A stretch of DNA of 64,000 nucleotides from NCBI GenBank assembly GCA_947479085.1, contig CANJYB010000001.1, positions 1 through 64,000 on the forward strand, read 5' to 3'. The notes under the pieces were generated by a model. That model did no database searches and was not told the DNA's origin. It worked only from the letters and a program-made list of their open reading frames with translations. Positions 63,245 through 64,000 of this stretch are shown piece by piece (within the stretch, counting starts at the first letter, position 1; each line of letters opens with the position of its first letter). This DNA comes from Bacteroidota bacterium (GTDB lineage Bacteria; Bacteroidota; Bacteroidia; 2-12-FULL-35-15). The position numbers and the translations under genes were made by a program.

Positions 63245-63538
63245 GTATTGGAACTAAAAGGCGAATACTTGGCAGAGAAATGGCAAGACTTTTCCAAACT
63301 AGGACATGTCGTGCCCAAGTTTGGAAAATGCATGGCGTAGTTTAGAAAAGTAATGGAATAGTTAGGGCAATACTTAGCATATAGAAGGTAAGTATTGGAA
63401 CAGATAAGGTACTACTTACCATAAATGGTGGAATACATGACATAATGATGGCATGTATTGCCATAAAGGTGCGAAGTAGTAGCATAGTTGAGCCGCGTAT
63501 TGGCATATAAATGGCGAGTAGTGGCATTAAAGTGGCAA
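63245..63538. repeat. 21-bp tandem array, 14 exact-length units
   Basis: Fourteen consecutive units of exactly 21 bp (294 bp in total), each beginning gta or tac-like and most containing tggcat..aaatggc. Copies are degenerate but the spacing is perfect; weaker copies extend to about 63160. The array ends 99 bp before the ATG at 63638. The rest of the 62768-63637 gap is AT-rich and holds no recognisable gene. Confidence 0.92.
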
Positions 63539-63637
63539 GGAAAGAAGGGGTTTTTGAGAGGCAAATAAGTTTATAAGGATGAACGGAATGAACCAATTAT
63601 AAATCAATACTAACACTTAACCAATACCTATATTACC

Positions 63638-64000
63638 ATGAACTACAAAAAGCAATTTTTATCCATCCATCTTGAAGGGGAACAATGGAACCCCTTCATT
63701 ATTCAGCACAATCAGCAAAGCAGGTTTATTATCCTTACAGTAGGGATGATGTATTATAAAGGCAAGCTGGGCTTTACTACTAAAACTCCCGATAGCGATT
63801 TCTATTTTGATTCCGAGGCAATAGCCAGGGCGCTTCGGGCAAATGTTGGTGACTACTATGACCCCCAGTTTGAGGAGTTGGATGACCTGGATGATGCCAA
63901 TCAAAAGTTTTATGATTACATGAAAAAAGTAGATAACAAAGTGCTGGGGGCCGTAGCGGGAAAAAACGCACAGAAACAGGCAGTGAAAGATATACTGGAC
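63638..64000 (+). CDS. 5' part of an unrecognised gene (runs off the window)
   Basis: From ATG 63638 an open frame continues for 121 codons to the window edge. It begins MNYKKQFLSIHLEGEQWNPF and later has DSEAIARALRANVGDYYD and LDDLDDANQKFYDYMKKV; no signal peptide, strongly charged. I do not recognise the family. It is preceded by the 21-bp array and has no visible promoter consensus. Confidence 0.7.
   Translation, partial: MNYKKQFLSIHLEGEQWNPFIIQHNQQSRFIILTVGMMYYKGKLGFTTKTPDSDFYFDSEAIARALRANVGDYYDPQFEELDDLDDANQKFYDYMKKVDNKVLGAVAGKNAQKQAVKDILD

Noticed and set aside
63245-63538. Protein-coding repeat gene on the minus strand (84 residues)
   Set aside because: The open frame follows from 21-bp periodicity; hydrophobic composition and lack of a start context speak against it.

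Overview
The window comes from an AT-rich member of the Bacteroidota, probably an environmental Bacteroidia, Flavobacteriia or Chitinophagia relative. Three things point there. Two secreted proteins and a family 5 glycoside hydrolase end in type IX secretion (T9SS) type A sorting domains. Several promoters fit the phylum's TTTG-N20-TAnnTTTG form rather than the sigma-70 form. The gene neighbourhoods ctpA-yidD-rnpA-hemD-DUF4271-alaS and DUF3098-uppP-truB are typical of the phylum. No tRNA, rRNA, CRISPR array, intact transposase, phage gene or integrase was seen.

Layout. 0-12.6 kb: an unknown cytoplasmic protein, an Omp85 outer-membrane protein, a GWxTD lipoprotein, rlmB, a membrane glycosyltransferase-like protein, an SRPBCC protein, a UbiD decarboxylase, meaB and two glycosyltransferases. 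12.6-21.1 kb, minus strand: an O-antigen ligase-like protein, a C-terminal processing protease, yidD, rnpA, hemD, DUF4271 and alaS. 21.2-27.3 kb: an accessory stretch of secreted proteins, including a T9SS protein and a three-gene islet flanked by a duplicated acyltransferase 3' end. 27.5-30.3 kb: truB, uppP, DUF3098 and a universal stress protein. 30.5-36.9 kb, plus strand: an MMPL exporter, rfbA, an epimerase, a polyprenyl synthase, an acyltransferase and gatC. 37.6-48.7 kb: a lipid or pigment tailoring set (C45 acyltransferase/hydrolase, acpS, a PaaK-like ligase, two CrtI/RetSat-like oxidoreductases and a halogenase-like flavoprotein) mixed with two pseudogenes. 48.8-52.2 kb: small unknowns and a T9SS protein. 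52.3-60.8 kb: four tandem TPR-adenylate cyclases and a lone response regulator. 61.3-64 kb: a T9SS-exported GH5 enzyme and a truncated unknown gene.

The most unusual feature is a set of intergenic tandem arrays at four sites (about 1.5, 22.5-23.0, 37.2-37.6 and 63.2-63.5 kb). Their sequences are unrelated, yet all share a period of exactly 21 bp, which equals two DNA turns or seven codons. Each lies roughly 50-180 bp upstream of a gene start. Other oddities: an adenylate cyclase whose ATG appears to have become ATA; mosaic gene conversion among the cyclase copies; dispersed intergenic words (AATCCGAAAT type) inserted in frame into truB and one cyclase; a 33-nt perfect palindrome with a decayed second copy; and a decayed copy of a secreted-protein family.

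How the genes fit together. The envelope theme dominates: outer-membrane assembly, undecaprenyl phosphate recycling, nucleotide-sugar and glycan assembly, phospholipid acylation and secretion. The cyclase cluster suggests a set of periplasmic TPR sensors feeding one cAMP signal. All functional calls are from reading motifs by eye; no database search was possible.
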